From: Paralithodes platypus
Taxonomy: Eukaryota; Arthropoda; Malacostraca; Decapoda; Lithodidae
Length of the DNA: 64,000 bases
NCBI GenBank assembly: GCA_032716605.1
Contig: CM064509.1
Location: 43,397,632-43,461,631, forward strand
Direction: 5' to 3'
The position numbers were made by a program, and so were the translations under genes. The notes beneath the pieces were generated by a model, which saw only the letters and a program-made list of their open reading frames with translations, had not been told where the DNA came from and did not search any database. Below are positions 53,086 to 64,000 of the stretch, piece after piece (the first letter of the stretch is position 1; every line of letters begins with the position of its first letter).

Positions 53086-54880
53086 TGTGACGTTAACCAC
53101 TCCGTTAGAACCGCATGGCTTGTCCTACAGTGACTCGCTAGGAATCGCCAGGGCAGTGGATGGGGCTACAGTTTATGTATTAGAGTGTGCTTTATTTCAT
53201 ATGAAAGCTCGTGTCATGGGCAGTCCAGAAAGGCTCTTTGTTTTCACCCATGTCAAGGCTTTATATATTTAATTGTAAAGTATATGTTTTATCATTAACT
53301 AGTAATGATGGGATCTGGGAGAGAGAGAGGGAGTAGAACAGAGTGAGAGGGAGCGCGCAGTTTTTTTGTCCCGCTCGATGACGTCACGGCTGGCTGCTTC
53401 GTGGGGGTTGGTGGAGAGAGGTCCTTACCATGCTGCTAGCTCCCTTGCTAGTGGCTAGAGGACTTGTAACCGCTTTTTTCCCACGCGCCTCGAGCTAGTG
53501 CGAGTATATATACAGTTCCTCGCCACTCTCTCCCTCAGATCTGGTTTTTAGAACGCATCTATCTTATCCCTTGCTATCTGTCCGCCTCTCCGCACCTGAG
53601 AACCTTTTCCTCTGCCTATCTCTCTCATTTTCCATATCTTTCACCACCTTTTATTAACATTATATCCCCTCTGGTTAACTCTGCAAAGTCAGCTTCATGC
53701 TGGCCAGTTGTATTGTGCGTTAAGGTCTGATATAACCCATGTATGTTAGTTGTTAAGATAAGTTGATCACAAAGCATTGGTTGGCATTCATATTGTTTAG
53801 TACTGCTTCCTTTAATTATTAGTGTTCTGCTGGATTAGATAATGCTAGACTAGGAGTCTGATATTATAAGGTATTGTTTCCTATGAGTGCTGGCTTTAGT
53901 TAAAAGCTGCACGACATACCTGAGAACTGGAGTTGATTGAGTAAATTCTAGTCTGTGTGCCATTGAGAGTAGAGCATGCACGAATGAGGGCTTTTTGCCT
54001 ATACCATTCTGCACTGTTCTAAGCTCGTTGTTTGTCCTTGAGGTACGCCAGGAGAACGCTTAATACTTCGGTATTAAGGTTTCTGAAGAGAGCTACCCTT
54101 CCCTATAACGTAATATTTGACGCACAGACTTGAGATTTGCACTAGGCTATGCGGCATGCCATGCACACCAGTATCTCGTATCATTGACTCTAGCTAGACT
54201 TTATCAGTCACAGTAGACATTAAGTATATTAACTTAATTACTCTTTTTATGCATACCCATTTATGATTACACAAGCATTTCGCAGCCTAGTTTGATGTAT
54301 GGAGACACAAACGACTTAGGCTCTTTTTGTTGATAGGAATACTGCAGTGTCATGGCGATTATTATTGTTGTAGTGTTTAGGATATTCTTGGCTCCGACGG
54401 CATTATATATTCTGCCTTTTTGTGTGCATAGCCTGCACGAGCATTGTTCCGCTGCCTGCCTTTTTGGGTTCCACTTCCGATACGAGCATCTTTATAGCAT
54501 CTAACATTTAAAGAAGATTCCTTGTTTGTGTTGAAGGATTTTAGTGCACTTTCTTTCATGCAGGAGTGCCTGACATTTATTGATTAAAGTAACGTAAGCT
54601 GTAACTTCTCTTACCACCTTACTTTGCATACCATAACCAAGCACCTTCGGTTATAGGTAGTAATAGGCTGTTTTCACATAACATGAAGCCTAGAGTAGAC
54701 GCACATTTATTGAGAGTTTGATAGCCTATTATTGCATATAGAACTCTGTAGAGTATTTGTGTTCTTTGTTCACTGGGAATATACATCAGAGGTTGGAGCT
54801 AGCGCTTTCCGTTGTAGCATTTATGCCATTACTAGTCCAATGAATAAGAGCCCTGATATATTTGAACCCCAGTCGTAACT
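53086..54880 (+). repeat. 3' LTR (1795 bp)
   Basis: It begins TGTGACGTTAACCACTCCG and ends CCAGTCGTAACT. The final base is T where the other two LTRs have A, so the terminal CA is mutated. It has the TATA box near 53504-53512. It lacks the MITE found in the 5' LTR and keeps the GCTAGCTCCCTTGCTAG segment that the 5' LTR has lost. Confidence 0.92.
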
Positions 54881-54884
54881 CCTG

Positions 54885-55356
54885 AAATCAGCTGCCCAGA
54901 ATCTCACTATAGCGTTCCATCCCTTGATATGAAACTCTGTACATTAGACCATGTCAAACATAATTATATCATAGCAATCAATACTCATAATACACTCTAA
55001 AAGCACAATAATTAATAATAGCCTACTGTACTCCCAATTAGGTCACAATCAGGTAGCCTAGTTAACTTCAGGTATTTAGCTTGCACCAAAGTAAAATCAT
55101 ATGAACATAATAATTCAGCAAGTATCCATACCTAAACGGCCTTTTCACAAGTTAGCTTTAAGTAATAAAAGGTAAGAACAAGACGTAATCATCTGAAATA
55201 AACCCGACCCAATGGGGGTCCGAAATTTGACGGTACTGGGGTTGGGAAATGAGGACCTCTAAATCAAGATAACATGTAACCTTTAAACTACAACCTTGTA
55301 AAAGCATTTAAAATGAATCAACAAACAGGCCTAGGAGACGTTAGTTATATATATAT
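54885..55356. other. Intergenic, unassigned
   Basis: AT-rich sequence between the retrotransposon and the next LINE. No frame or known repeat was seen. Confidence 0.35.
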
Positions 55357-56978
55357 ATTTTTTTTTTAGACAATGAACGGAGGAAGGAAAAACACAGATA
55401 AAACAAAAAGGTCCATGTGCCTAAAGGCATCCTCCAGTCATAAAATGTTTGTAACAACTGGATTTAAACCGTTCTAGATTGTAAGTTTGTGGAAAGCAAC
55501 TCGAGGGAAGTGAATTCAAAAGAGTAGTAGTTCTGGGGATAAATGAATTTTGATAAGCAGCAGTTCTGCATTGTGGAGGAGAAAGTGTAAATTCATGGGC
55601 GCTCTCAGCTGCCCTAGTTCTACGGGGAAAGATGTGGAGAGGCGGCACAATTGAAACAAGTTCTTCGGAACAATTGCTGTGAAAATATCTGTAGAATAAG
55701 CAAGGGATGCAACGTTTCTTCGTATGGATAATGTAGGAAGGTCCTGTGTGATTGCAGGGTTATTGATTAATCTAATAGCTTTATTTTGAATTTTGTCCAA
55801 CTGCCTCAATGCAACCACTCCACTTCCACTCCACAGAGGTGAACAGTAATCCATCTGAGAACGCACATGACTTTTATATATTACGGCCAACTGCTCGCCA
55901 GTGAAGAATTCTCGAACTCTGTACAGGAGTCCCAGTTTGTTAGAGGCATTCTTAGCAATGCTTCTAACATAATGTGTCCAGCTCAAGTTAGTAGTTAATG
56001 TTACACCGAGAATGTCAATACTAGGGAAAGTGGGAATATTTACATCATTAAAAAATATATGGGAGTCGGTGAGATTCTGTCGGTTAGAAAATTGAATGTA
56101 CTTGGTTTTCTGTGCATTAAAGGAAACTAGATTCTTTTGTCCCCATTCATTAATTCTAGAAAGGTCCTGGTTCAGAGAAATTGAAGTGTTTATTTTTTAA
56201 TTTATAAGATCGGGTTGGGTGAAAGAATTGGTAAATGTGAAGGAACTGTGGAGTGTTGAGTCATCTGCGTAGGAATGTATTGGATTATGAGTGGTAGATA
56301 TGAGATCATTGATATGAATGAGGAACAGAGTTGGGGCCAAAACTGATCCCTGTGGAACACCAGCATTTATTGAGTGAAATTGAGAATAAAGGCCATCTAC
56401 CATTACACATATTTTTCTGTTATGAAGATAAGAAGAAATTAGTGGAACTAATGATGCAAGGCCGTAGTGTGACATCTTCGACAATAAGGATTGATGCCAG
56501 ATTCTATCAATGCCTTTGATATATCCAGTGCTATTGTATGTGTTTCACCATGTTGGTCTGTAGCTTGGTTGATTTGATGCGTAAGAAAGCAAAGAATGTC
56601 TGCAGTTGATCGACATCGTCTAAAACCATATTGCCTATCACTGATTAATTTATTATTCTCAAGATGCTTAATTATGTGATTATTTAATATAATTTCAAAG
56701 ACTTTACCAAGAGTGGAAGTTATAGCTATTGGTCTGTAGTTTGATGGATCTGAAGAGGCACCTTTTTTAGGAACTGGATGGATGTTTGCTTCTTTCCAGG
56801 ATATTGGGAAGCATGAGGTATGAGTACACAGACGGAAAAATTTTGCCAATACAGGAACGAGCACCAAGGAGCAATTTGTAAGTACTATTGGAGGAATTTC
56901 ATCTGGACCAGGAGCCTTAGGCCAAGATTTGGAACGTCGGAGACACGAAAGGTAAACAAAACTCGGACACGATCTCAA
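55357..56978 (-). mobile_element. LINE family E, second copy, longer at 5' end but frameshifted
   Basis: Minus-strand frames 56978-56448 (APGPDEIPPIVL, VPKKGASSDPSNYRPIAI, QYGFRRCRSTADI), 56484-56197 (AGVPQGSVLAPTLF, SYADDSTLHS), 55986-55516 and 55648-55421 together give the RT and C-terminus. Breaks lie near 56505 (one base lost in ISKAFDRVW), 56197 (stop) and about 55695 (one base lost). The 3' 1.2 kb is near-identical to 41567-42799. A T run at 55361-55368 marks the poly-A end. Confidence 0.87.
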
Positions 56979-58225
56979 ACGAATGTCCTTTCCTGATTTA
57001 CACCTTAAAATACAATAATATTCACCAAAATGCAGGGTTCTATAAACTCAAAGTAATGACTAACAAGTGCTACTCCCCCAGAATAGACTGTTACATTAGT
57101 AATTTACTCAACCTGGTCGTCTCTCCGAAATCCAAGATAGCCTAAATCCTAAAATGGCGGTCAACCTGCCCAAGCATTTTAATCAACAATCATCGTTCTC
57201 AAGCCTACCCTTAACTGGCGTTCTCGCACTACCTCAGGATTATGTAAAACGGTGAAAGACAAACTAGCAAAATAGGCTAGGCTAAGTTTGGTCGGGAAAT
57301 ATAGATAAACACGAGAATTGGAAGGCCATCAAATGGCGTCCCTCTGACTGAAATTATTACACACAAGTTAATCTGACGGCAATTAGGGAATAACAAAATC
57401 TAAAATATCAGAAAAACACTTAGCAAAGGTGCACATACTAAAGTTTTTACAGAACACAATGCTAATGGGGATATTTGAATGGTTGTAGGCACTTGGCAGG
57501 TGAGGGGTGCCTTGTCAACCAACCCGATGATAGGCTCGAGTACACGAATTTGTCAATCACAGTAATACCTCCTACATTACACACCTAATACCTTACTTAA
57601 CTGAATAAGCAATAACTTATAACACTATAACCCTTAAGTACGAACCTCTAAATGGAGGGAAAGGGAGCCTAAGTCCGGAGAAAAATAGAGATGACAGGGA
57701 CTGAGGGGTAGGTAGGTGACTGTCTCGTAGGCCTGGGGTCACGGCAGTGAGGGGCCGAAGGCCAGTGCCAAGGATCCTGCCAAAAAAGGGGGGTGACCAC
57801 AAAGGGTGGCGTCGCTTGGGTAGGAATTGGCGGTCTTTTTACACAAGGGGGCATTACACTAAATTCGAAAAGGAAAGATTTTTACATGGAATAACAAAAG
57901 GGGTGAAAGGATAAATTAGGCTTGAAAGTATCTAGATAGATTTGAGAATATTAGTTCTCCTCCTGATCTAGGCTAATTCCCTCTTTACATAGACAAGGGT
58001 TACTTAACCCTTCATAAACGATACATTTCCCTTAAATATAGGGAAGAGGGAATGAAGGGGAAAAAGTCTTACAGTTAAGTCAAACCTTACAAAATATACC
58101 AAAAGGGAAAGTACATCTTCCTGTTACACACCAAAAGGGGAGGTACAATTTCTTCCCATTACAGGGTGAGGAACCTCTTAAGAGGTAAGGCCTAAAAAAT
58201 AACTTTTAAAAGGCCCCAGTAGCAC
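56979..58225. other. Intergenic, unassigned
   Basis: The sequence continues AT-rich with a GC-richer patch (57640-57860). I found no exon, tRNA or recognised repeat. The region may hold the 5' part of LINE family E at its left edge, but no endonuclease motif was visible. Confidence 0.35.
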
Positions 58226-58229
58226 TTAA

Positions 58230-58823
58230 CCTAAGAAGTTCGCACCGTATGTAGTGAAGACCATGCCCTGGTGCGGACCTATTTCACAGTTTCCATCACT
58301 AAAATCGTTTTTTACCATAAATATCATTAATACTTAACCATATGCACCTATTTTACGTTTAATATGAAAATATTAACATATTACAACAATAAAACAAGTG
58401 GAAACAGTGTTTGGCTGGTCAAAATCTCAAAATGAGAGCGAGAGTTTCATTCATCAAGTGTGAGCCAGCCTGCAGCACATCCCCCCCTCTCGAGCTTTGG
58501 AGAGACACTGAGGTCTCTCTCTGTACCTCCCACTATTTCCCACGCTTAGACACACTCATGACCACACCATATGATCGGTTTGGTTATGTTTACATGAAAA
58601 TATACCGACGAATAAGGGAATAACGGGGAAAATAGGTGATAATTGAAGGGGGGGAAGGAGGGGATGTGGAAGAGTGATATGTGGCAGGGCCGAGGGGCGA
58701 AAAAAAAACACAGTTTTAAGTGCTACTGGGGTGTTTTAAATGGGTTTTCTTAGGCCTAGGATCATAAGGGTCTTCCCGCAGTCGCCTAGTAAAACTCATA
58801 AGAGTCTTCCCTCACATTCCGGG
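58230..58823 (+). mobile_element. 594-bp TTAA MITE (same family as 45117)
   Basis: TTAA sits at 58226-58229 and 58824-58827. It starts CCTAAGAAGTTCGCACC and ends TCACATTCCGGG. The core TTACAACAATAAAACAAGTGG is shared. This copy is uninterrupted and provides the empty site for the nested insertion at 45687. Confidence 0.78.
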
Positions 58824-58827
58824 TTAA

Positions 58828-59356
58828 AACAAGTGAAAGGGTGATGAAGTAAGATAATTCCCCTCCATACCTCATATCATTTCTTCAAATGTGACAAGAT
58901 CCCCTCCCTCTCCCCCCCCCCCCCCCTTCCCCCCTTCAATTATCACCTATTTTCCCTCTTATTACTATATTCATTGGTGTATTTACCGTGCTAATATCTC
59001 CAAACCGATCCTAGGCTGTGGTGTTGCGAGTGTCTATGCGTGGGAAAGAGAGAGAGAGAGAGAGACAAGCCACACACCCTCGGTCTCTCACCAGGCACTG
59101 AGAGGGGAGGGTGTGGGCCTCGCCTGCCTGACATTTCATTAATGACTGCTCGGCAAAAAATCGCGATTTACACCATCCAAACCCTATTCTCACTTGTTTT
59201 ATTGTTACATGTTACTATCTTCATATTAAATGTAAAATAGGCGCATATGAATAAGTAATAACGATATTTATCGTAAAATGACTATTATAGGCGGGAATGG
59301 AGCCTAATATTGCCCCCCAGTTACATGTTCACTACACACTCCTCGCTTTTTATAGG
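58828..59356 (-). mobile_element. Inverted copy of the ~600-bp TTAA MITE
   Basis: Read in reverse it gives CCTATAAAAAGCGAGGAG at the TTAA end (59357-59360), then GGCGCCTATT-type and ACATGTAACAATAAAACAAGTG words of the same family. It ends toward the preceding copy, so the two lie tail to tail. A C-run (58913-58932) corresponds to the family's G-run. The TTAA at 59357-59360 is shared with the next MITE. Confidence 0.65.
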
Positions 59357-59360
59357 TTAA

Positions 59361-59840
59361 CCCTTAATTAGCGGCTCACCACATAAGTCGTATTTAATAA
59401 AGCTGGACTATGTGGCGGCGCTCGACATAGGTCGAGTGGCAATTTCAGCACGTAATGTTGCTGAGAGAGAGAGACAAGTGGTGGCAGGAGAGTAGCGAGC
59501 GTATGACTGCTCCAGACCACCGCGGCGAACATACTGACACGAATCCCAGCTCCCTCCTCCCTCTCTCACTCGCTATATAAGGAATTGTATCGGGAAAGTG
59601 GCTAATTACATGCTTTTTGCACTCGCGTTGCACGGTTATTGCAAGAAAACTAGCCATCATAAAAGGAACGTTATGGTGTCATTCGAAAGCTCTGTTTATG
59701 CCCTTTCAGGGATAGGTACTTGTTTTACGTTCTGGGTCTTATTTAGGCATGCAAATGATCACGTAAACAGCCCTATTTTGGCTAAAAACACCCCGCTGGG
59801 CGGTACATATAAATAAACCGCATAGGCCGCTCGTAAGGTG
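59361..59840. mobile_element. 480-bp TTAA MITE, copy 3
   Basis: TTAA sits at 59357-59360 and 59841-59844. CCCTTAATTAGCGGC and GCCGCTCGTAAGGTG are the ends. It is very close to copy 1 over its whole length, including the GAGAGAGAGACAAGTGGTGG block. Confidence 0.88.
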
Positions 59841-59989
59841 TTAAATAATATTTCCTTGATGTCATGAAATTGGGTACTTTCATTGGACTAATGCGAGTAA
59901 TTTAGCTAGGGCATGTCCTGGGGCTAGAGCTAGCCTACTCGTCTATCCTGACCATTCTGCTAATCGGTGATGAAGTTCTGTTTCGGTAC

Positions 59990-60979
59990 TTTTGACTTGG
60001 GGTCTTTAATCCAAAAATGGCGAGTTATGTGTAATGGACACCACACAACTGGGCGGACATATTAGGCTCCATCCCCACCTATAATAGTAATTTTACGATA
60101 AATATCGTTATTACTTATTCATATGCGCCTATTTTACGTTTAATATGAAGATAACAACATGAAACAACAATAAAACAAGTGGGAATAGTGTTTGGATGGT
60201 CAAAATCGCGAATAATTGGTGACCGGCCATTCATCAAGTGTGGAGCTGAGGCGGGCCACACCCTCCCTTCTCGGAGTCTGTAGCTCAGCGGTCCCCAAAC
60301 TGCGGGACATGACCCCCAAATGAGTCATGAGCCTTTTTCTGGGGGTCATGGAGGGTCCAAGATTTTGAGGAAATTTTTTATGATATTTAGGGATTTTTTT
60401 TTTTTTTTTTATATATTTAGGTTTTGTCCTACGACTATTTACGTTCCTAATGCATTAAACCATTTTTTTTTGTTATTATTGCTCTCTCTGCTGTGATTAA
60501 ACTTTAAAATGTATCTGCGCCATTGGAAATTAGTATTTTTTCGGAAGGCTTATAAAGGTGGGGGTCATGGTAGGTTTGGTACTACTGAAATGGGTCACGT
60601 ACTGGAAAAGTTTGGGAACCGCTGCTGTAGCTAGACCGACTTACCCACTCACACTCTCAGACACTCTACACCCTATCTAGCAACATGAGCATGGCTTAGA
60701 CCGGTTTGGAGATATTGGCATGATAAAAAAAACAATAAATAAGGGACGAAGAGGACAAATAGGTGATAATTGAAGGGGGGGGGGGAGGGGACAAGGAGGG
60801 GATTTTGACACATGTGGAGGAGTGATATGAGGTATGGAGGAGAATTCTCACTTAAACACCAATTTTTTTTTTTTAAGTGCTACTGGGGCCTTATGAAAGT
60901 TTTTTTTTAGGCCTTGGCTCGTGAGGACGCTTGCCTTCACCCAGTACGGACTCATATGAGGTCGCTCACCGTTTATGGG
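59990..60979 (+). mobile_element. ~650-bp TTAA MITE (third plus copy) split by a hAT MITE
   Basis: The right end is GTTTATGGG with TTAA at 60980-60983. The left end is not clear (about 59990). The core AACAACAATAAAACAAGTGGGAATAGTG and TTTGGATGGTCAAAATC matches the family, as does the G-run at 60775-60784. The 339-bp hAT-type MITE (60286-60624) lies inside. Confidence 0.65.
60286..60624. mobile_element. 339-bp hAT MITE with perfect 8-bp duplication
   Basis: CAGCGGTCCCCAAACT at the left and AGTTTGGGAACCGCTG at the right are 16-bp inverted repeats with one mismatch. CTGTAGCT is repeated exactly at 60278-60285 and 60625-60632. CAG.GGTTCCCAAACT ends are typical of hAT elements. There is no coding capacity. 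Confidence 0.93.
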
Positions 60980-60983
60980 TTAA

Positions 60984-61272
60984 TATGATGTCTCTAGTGT
61001 CATGACACAGTGACAACATATTGGGCTAGTGAGGGGAGATAGTGAGATCATGGACTTAATAATTTCACTCGATCTGCCACCGACAGTTATAGGAGGTTCA
61101 AAGAACTCGGGGGCGGTGTTGAAACCTTTTAATTGTAAGTGTCCTCGACCATGGCGTTGGACAGATACACCAAGGACTTTTATATGTAGAGTGCCGGTAT
61201 TAATGGTAGGTATCTCGCAAATCCATAAACTAGTCGAATGACCTTTACCATGGCAAGTAGATTTCTATAGCT
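60984..61272. other. Intergenic, unassigned
   Basis: A ~290-bp stretch between two MITEs. A 70-codon open frame (61029-61241) has no recognisable features. Confidence 0.3.
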
Positions 61273-61276
61273 TTAA

Positions 61277-61760
61277 CCCTTCCTACCCGGTCTGCCTTAG
61301 GTAAGGACAGCACGAAAGAAGGGCCGCTACCCGGTATGCCTTATCTAAGGCATGAGCTTAATAGCCTAATTAAGCTTGGTCTGAACGCCGTGCGTACGAT
61401 GTATGTCAACAAACCCAAGCGTTCGTCACCGCACCTCCGAAAACAAGAAGGAGAAGACTCCTCAATGTTATTGTTCTGACGTCATGACGAAATTAGTGTC
61501 TAAAAAGCCCCCATATTGGCAACATCTCTTCAATATTGGCTCCACTGAAATCGTCATCACAACTGAACCAGTTGACTTACAGAGCTCTACTCAATGCCAA
61601 TATACAGATTGAAAACCGCACTACGATTATAGATGAGTGGGAAAGTTCTAGCAGTGAAAATAAACATAACTGATACGGTAGCCTAGGCCTAGACGTTTTT
61701 CGGCCATATCGCCCGGGTAGGGGCGACCGTCATTGGGTAAGACAGCCCGGGGAGGAAGGG
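61277..61760. mobile_element. 484-bp TTAA MITE with 14-bp inverted ends
   Basis: TTAA sits at 61273-61276 and 61761-61764. Ends CCCTTCCTACCCGG and CCGGGGAGGAAGGG match at 13 of 14 positions. A GCCTTA..TAAGGC pair lies near the left end. It is distinct from the 480-bp family inside. Confidence 0.88.
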
Positions 61761-61764
61761 TTAA

Positions 61765-62741
61765 AGTGCGGTTTTAGTGAAAGAAGTAAAGTGGGAACAT
61801 GTCTGGGGGTTATACTTCTGATACCAAAAGTGCAGCCTATTAGGGATCTTATTATTAGTCACTACACCATGGCATGTGATAATAGTAATTCCTCAATAGG
61901 TAAAAGAACTCCTCAGACCTCGAAAGATATTCACCATGGCTTCAATTCTTTCCTTAAATGGGAGGGTAATTTTAGGACTCGATTGCTAACATGTTAGTTA
62001 AATCAAGCCCTAGAATTACTTGCCTTATTCAGGTTTTTGTCGGAGTAGTGACGACTTCAGCTGAGATGTCCCAGGGCAGGTGTGCAGGGGTCAAAAGGTC
62101 ATAAGTCCAGTGGGGCGTATTCCGGGGGGATTAGATCCCTCAGAAGTTTGCGGGCAGGTGAGTCAACTTCTTGGCGGACGACGGGCACAAGTGTCCCTTA
62201 ATGTGGCGATGTTGGTCCTTCTGTCCCTGACTGTACACTATCTTCTTTCTGGGAGCCGTGGTGGTGGTGTGCTGTGGTGATGGTCTTGCCTGGTGTTGTT
62301 GGTATATCTGGTGTGATGGTGGCAATTCTGGCATCTCGTCTGGTGTCGGGTAGTGATGTACAGGATTTGTTTAAACGGCTAGAAGTGATGGGTTTAGTTT
62401 TGATGTTATTTCTTAATGCATGGTTTTATCTGCATGGTGATTCTCGGTGCTGGGGATGGGTTTTTCTTCTCGGTGTGTAGGTTCTGCTTTGCGTGTTTAT
62501 TTCGGTCTTTGTTGGTGACTTGGGGTAATTTAGGTATCCTGAGCATCACGTTGATCTTGTTCTTTGTATTTCTCTCCTTCGTTGTTGTCATTTCTGCTTT
62601 AGTTATTCATTCTTTCCTACTCAGTTTTCCTTGCTGTGCTCGACTGTGGATGTTATTTGTTTTGGTCTCCCCTTCTTCAGGCTGTTTCCTTTTATTTGTC
62701 ATGGCGTTCTTCACAAATCTGGTTATTTTAAAAGGTTTGAA
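61765..62741. other. Intergenic, unassigned
   Basis: It has several short open frames, the longest 120 codons at 62416-62778. That one is hydrophobic by composition (TTT/TTG/CTT-rich) but overlaps repeat sequence at its end and shows no family motif. I do not call a gene here. Confidence 0.35.
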
Positions 62742-62825
62742 TACCGGGAAGATCACATTCTTTCATTGTTTTAATTAGGAGTTTGGTTTTGAGAGTGAAA
62801 TTAATAAATTAGATTATTTCACCTA
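62742..62825 (+). repeat. SINE family S body fragment
   Basis: GGGAAGATCACATTCTTTCATTG and GAGTTTGG then AATAAATTAGATTA match 40090-40165. The tRNA-like head is absent. Confidence 0.65.
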
Positions 62826-62829
62826 TTGC

Positions 62830-63800
62830 CCCCTCTTCTTGCTAAATGTCCTGCCCATCTCCACTTCTGCTAATTTATGATTTCTAGAATATCCTTGACT
62901 TTGGTTTGGTTTATCGATAATTTTATTCTACTTCCTCTAGCATTTAGTTGTTGAACCTTATCATTACACATAACCTTGGTGTTACTCCTGTTCACTTTTA
63001 GACCTAATTTGAAATGTTCTGCATTGAGATCATTGAGCCTTTCTTGGAGCTTTTCTGTTTGATATGAAATTAAGACTATGTCCTCTGCAAATCTCAGATG
63101 GTTAAGGTATTCCCCGTCTACATTAATTCCCCTTGATTCCCATGAAGATTCTGAAGATCCCTTCAAGACTAGCTGTGAACAGGTTGGGCGAGATGGTCTC
63201 CCTGCCTCACTCCTTTTTAAATCTATCTTCTGTGTCTTTGTGTAACCAGATCACTGCATTGCCTTTTGCATATATATATATATATATTTTTTTTTTGTCA
63301 CCTTGTTCATGTAATGTTTGCTATAGCGGTTATCTCTATCAAATTTAAGGCTTTTATAGTCTATGAAAGTTAAACAAATAGGTATGTTATACTATGAGGC
63401 TTTCTCCAACTATTTCATTGCATGCAAGGCATCCATAGTTGAATATCCACTTCTAAATCCTACTTGTTCCCGAGATTGATTTTCATCTAAAATTTTATTT
63501 AAACTATCTGAGAATTTTAGAGAACTATACTTTATTCTTCTGCAATCTTTATTCCGACTTTGGCATAGAAATTTCCGATAATCATTGTATTCTGTGTTTT
63601 TTCTTGGTCTAAGATGCTGACCATGTCTTCGTAGAATGTTTTAATATCTTCATCGGAGCTTTGCGAAGTGGGTGCCTATATTTTTTTGTTATTAAGATAT
63701 CGTTTGCAAAGTTTGATCACTACCCAAGCTATCCTGTCCGATTCACTGTTAAGTTTAATTACATTAACAATATCAAGATTCATTAGAAATCCTGCTCCAC
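62830..63800 (-). mobile_element. LINE (family F) remnant, minus strand
   Basis: Frame 63166-62870 encodes an RT end: a YLNHLRFAEDIVLIS palm box (Ala-Glu-Asp in place of Ala-Asp-Asp), then LNDLNAEHFKLGLKVNRSNTKVM. Upstream, decayed minus-strand sequence around 63350-63500 reads like FRSGYSTMDALHAM. Stops and shifts are frequent. A TA/T microsatellite at 63271-63296 interrupts it. Confidence 0.65.
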
Positions 63801-63822
63801 TAACTTTTTAATTTTGTTGTTG

Positions 63823-64000
63823 TTGTTTCCCAGGCTGTCTGACCAAACAGCCCCAAGGTCCCGAGCATGGCCAAAGGCCATAACCGAGTGCCCCCACAGA
63901 ACCCTTCCAGCTTTACCACTAAGAAAGCCCAGGCGACCGAAGCCACTCCCAGGTGAGGGGCTGAGGAGGGTGCAGAAACACCCAGGACACTAAAGCCCCA
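63823..64000 (-). mobile_element. LINE family B 3' end, runs off the window
   Basis: The reverse complement reads ...GGCCTTTGGCCATGCTCGGG, CTTGGGGCTGTTTGGTCAGACAGCCTGGG and then an (AAC)n tail. That is the same ending as 7110-7183 (GCCATGGCCTTTCTCAGGGA, CGGGGCTGTTCGGCCAGGCAGC, (AAC)n). Its 5' side continues beyond the right edge. Confidence 0.83.

Larger units (their letters stand above)
46519..54880 (+). mobile_element. Ty3/gypsy-type LTR retrotransposon, internally deleted, TSD CCTG
   Basis: The 5' LTR (46519-48780) and 3' LTR (53086-54880) start TGTGACGTTAACC. CCTG flanks both sides (46515-46518 and 54881-54884). A primer site starting TGGCGACC lies 2 bp after the 5' LTR. A G-rich polypurine tract abuts the 3' LTR. 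Internally: gag (48999-50228, then a frameshift) and a 660-codon pol frame reading protease, integrase and RNase H but no reverse transcriptase. It cannot move on its own. No envelope-like frame is present. Confidence 0.92.

Noticed and set aside
46519..54880. Endogenous retrovirus with envelope
   Set aside because: No envelope-like frame lies between pol and the 3' LTR; the element is a retrotransposon with damaged gag and pol.
61403..61612. 69-codon frame
   Set aside because: It lies wholly inside the 484-bp TTAA MITE and has no supporting feature.
62416..62778. 120-codon hydrophobic open frame that could be a membrane protein
   Set aside because: It overlaps a SINE body fragment at its 3' end, has no family motif, and its composition follows the T-rich local sequence.

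Overview
The window is a eukaryotic genomic segment carrying one host gene. The gene is split into 19 recognisable exons on the + strand (709-39351). It encodes the C-terminal two thirds (1067 residues) of a thioester-containing alpha-2-macroglobulin protease inhibitor. Its 5' part lies upstream of the window. The joined exons keep one open frame through every GT/AG junction and carry, in order, macroglobulin domains, a glycine-rich bait region (exon 7), the conserved [10 protein letters not shown] segment, the PYGCGEQNM thioester site (exon 12), the alpha-helical thioester domain, and the C-terminal receptor-binding domain ending at TAA 39349-39351. An AATAAA lies at 39725. The protein type, the LINE repertoire and the style of the introns suggest an arthropod, most likely a decapod crustacean. 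That placement is inference; nothing here names the species.

Everything else I can identify is repeat-derived. Introns 1-5 (913-10162) hold a 1.1 kb hAT-type element inserted almost on a splice donor, a second inverted-repeat MITE beside it, two 5'-truncated LINEs each with an intact target-site duplication (3611-5312 and 6322-7183), and a LINE 3' end. Intron 6 (10224-21539) is a nested stack. A nearly complete minus-strand CR1/Jockey-like LINE (about 12055-21345) has been interrupted by a plus-strand LINE (itself split by a TTAA/piggyBac-type MITE), by a 3.2 kb pogo/Tigger-like DNA transposon with a decayed transposase, and by an inverted 3' copy of the same CR1-like family. Intron 7 holds a further rearranged LINE with an internal duplication and a 211-bp MITE. 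Introns 10-15 hold LINE pieces, tRNA-derived SINEs, a TTAA MITE 9 bp past a splice donor, and a 1.8 kb solo LTR.

Downstream of the gene (39.8-64 kb) there is no convincing host gene. The main feature is a Ty3/gypsy-type LTR retrotransposon (46519-54880) with CCTG target duplications, of the same family as the solo LTR. Its pol ORF reads protease - integrase - RNase H, with no reverse transcriptase. That order fits a Gmr1-like element that has lost two internal segments. Around it are two copies of another CR1/Jockey-like LINE (minus strand), several families of TTAA-flanked MITEs (three near-identical-length 480-bp copies, a 484-bp copy, a 227-bp copy, and a ~600-bp family), a 339-bp hAT MITE with a perfect 8-bp duplication, and LINE fragments running off the right edge.

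The same repeat families occur several times here. Several insertions can therefore be dated relative to one another, because an uninterrupted (empty-site) copy sits elsewhere in the same 64 kb.
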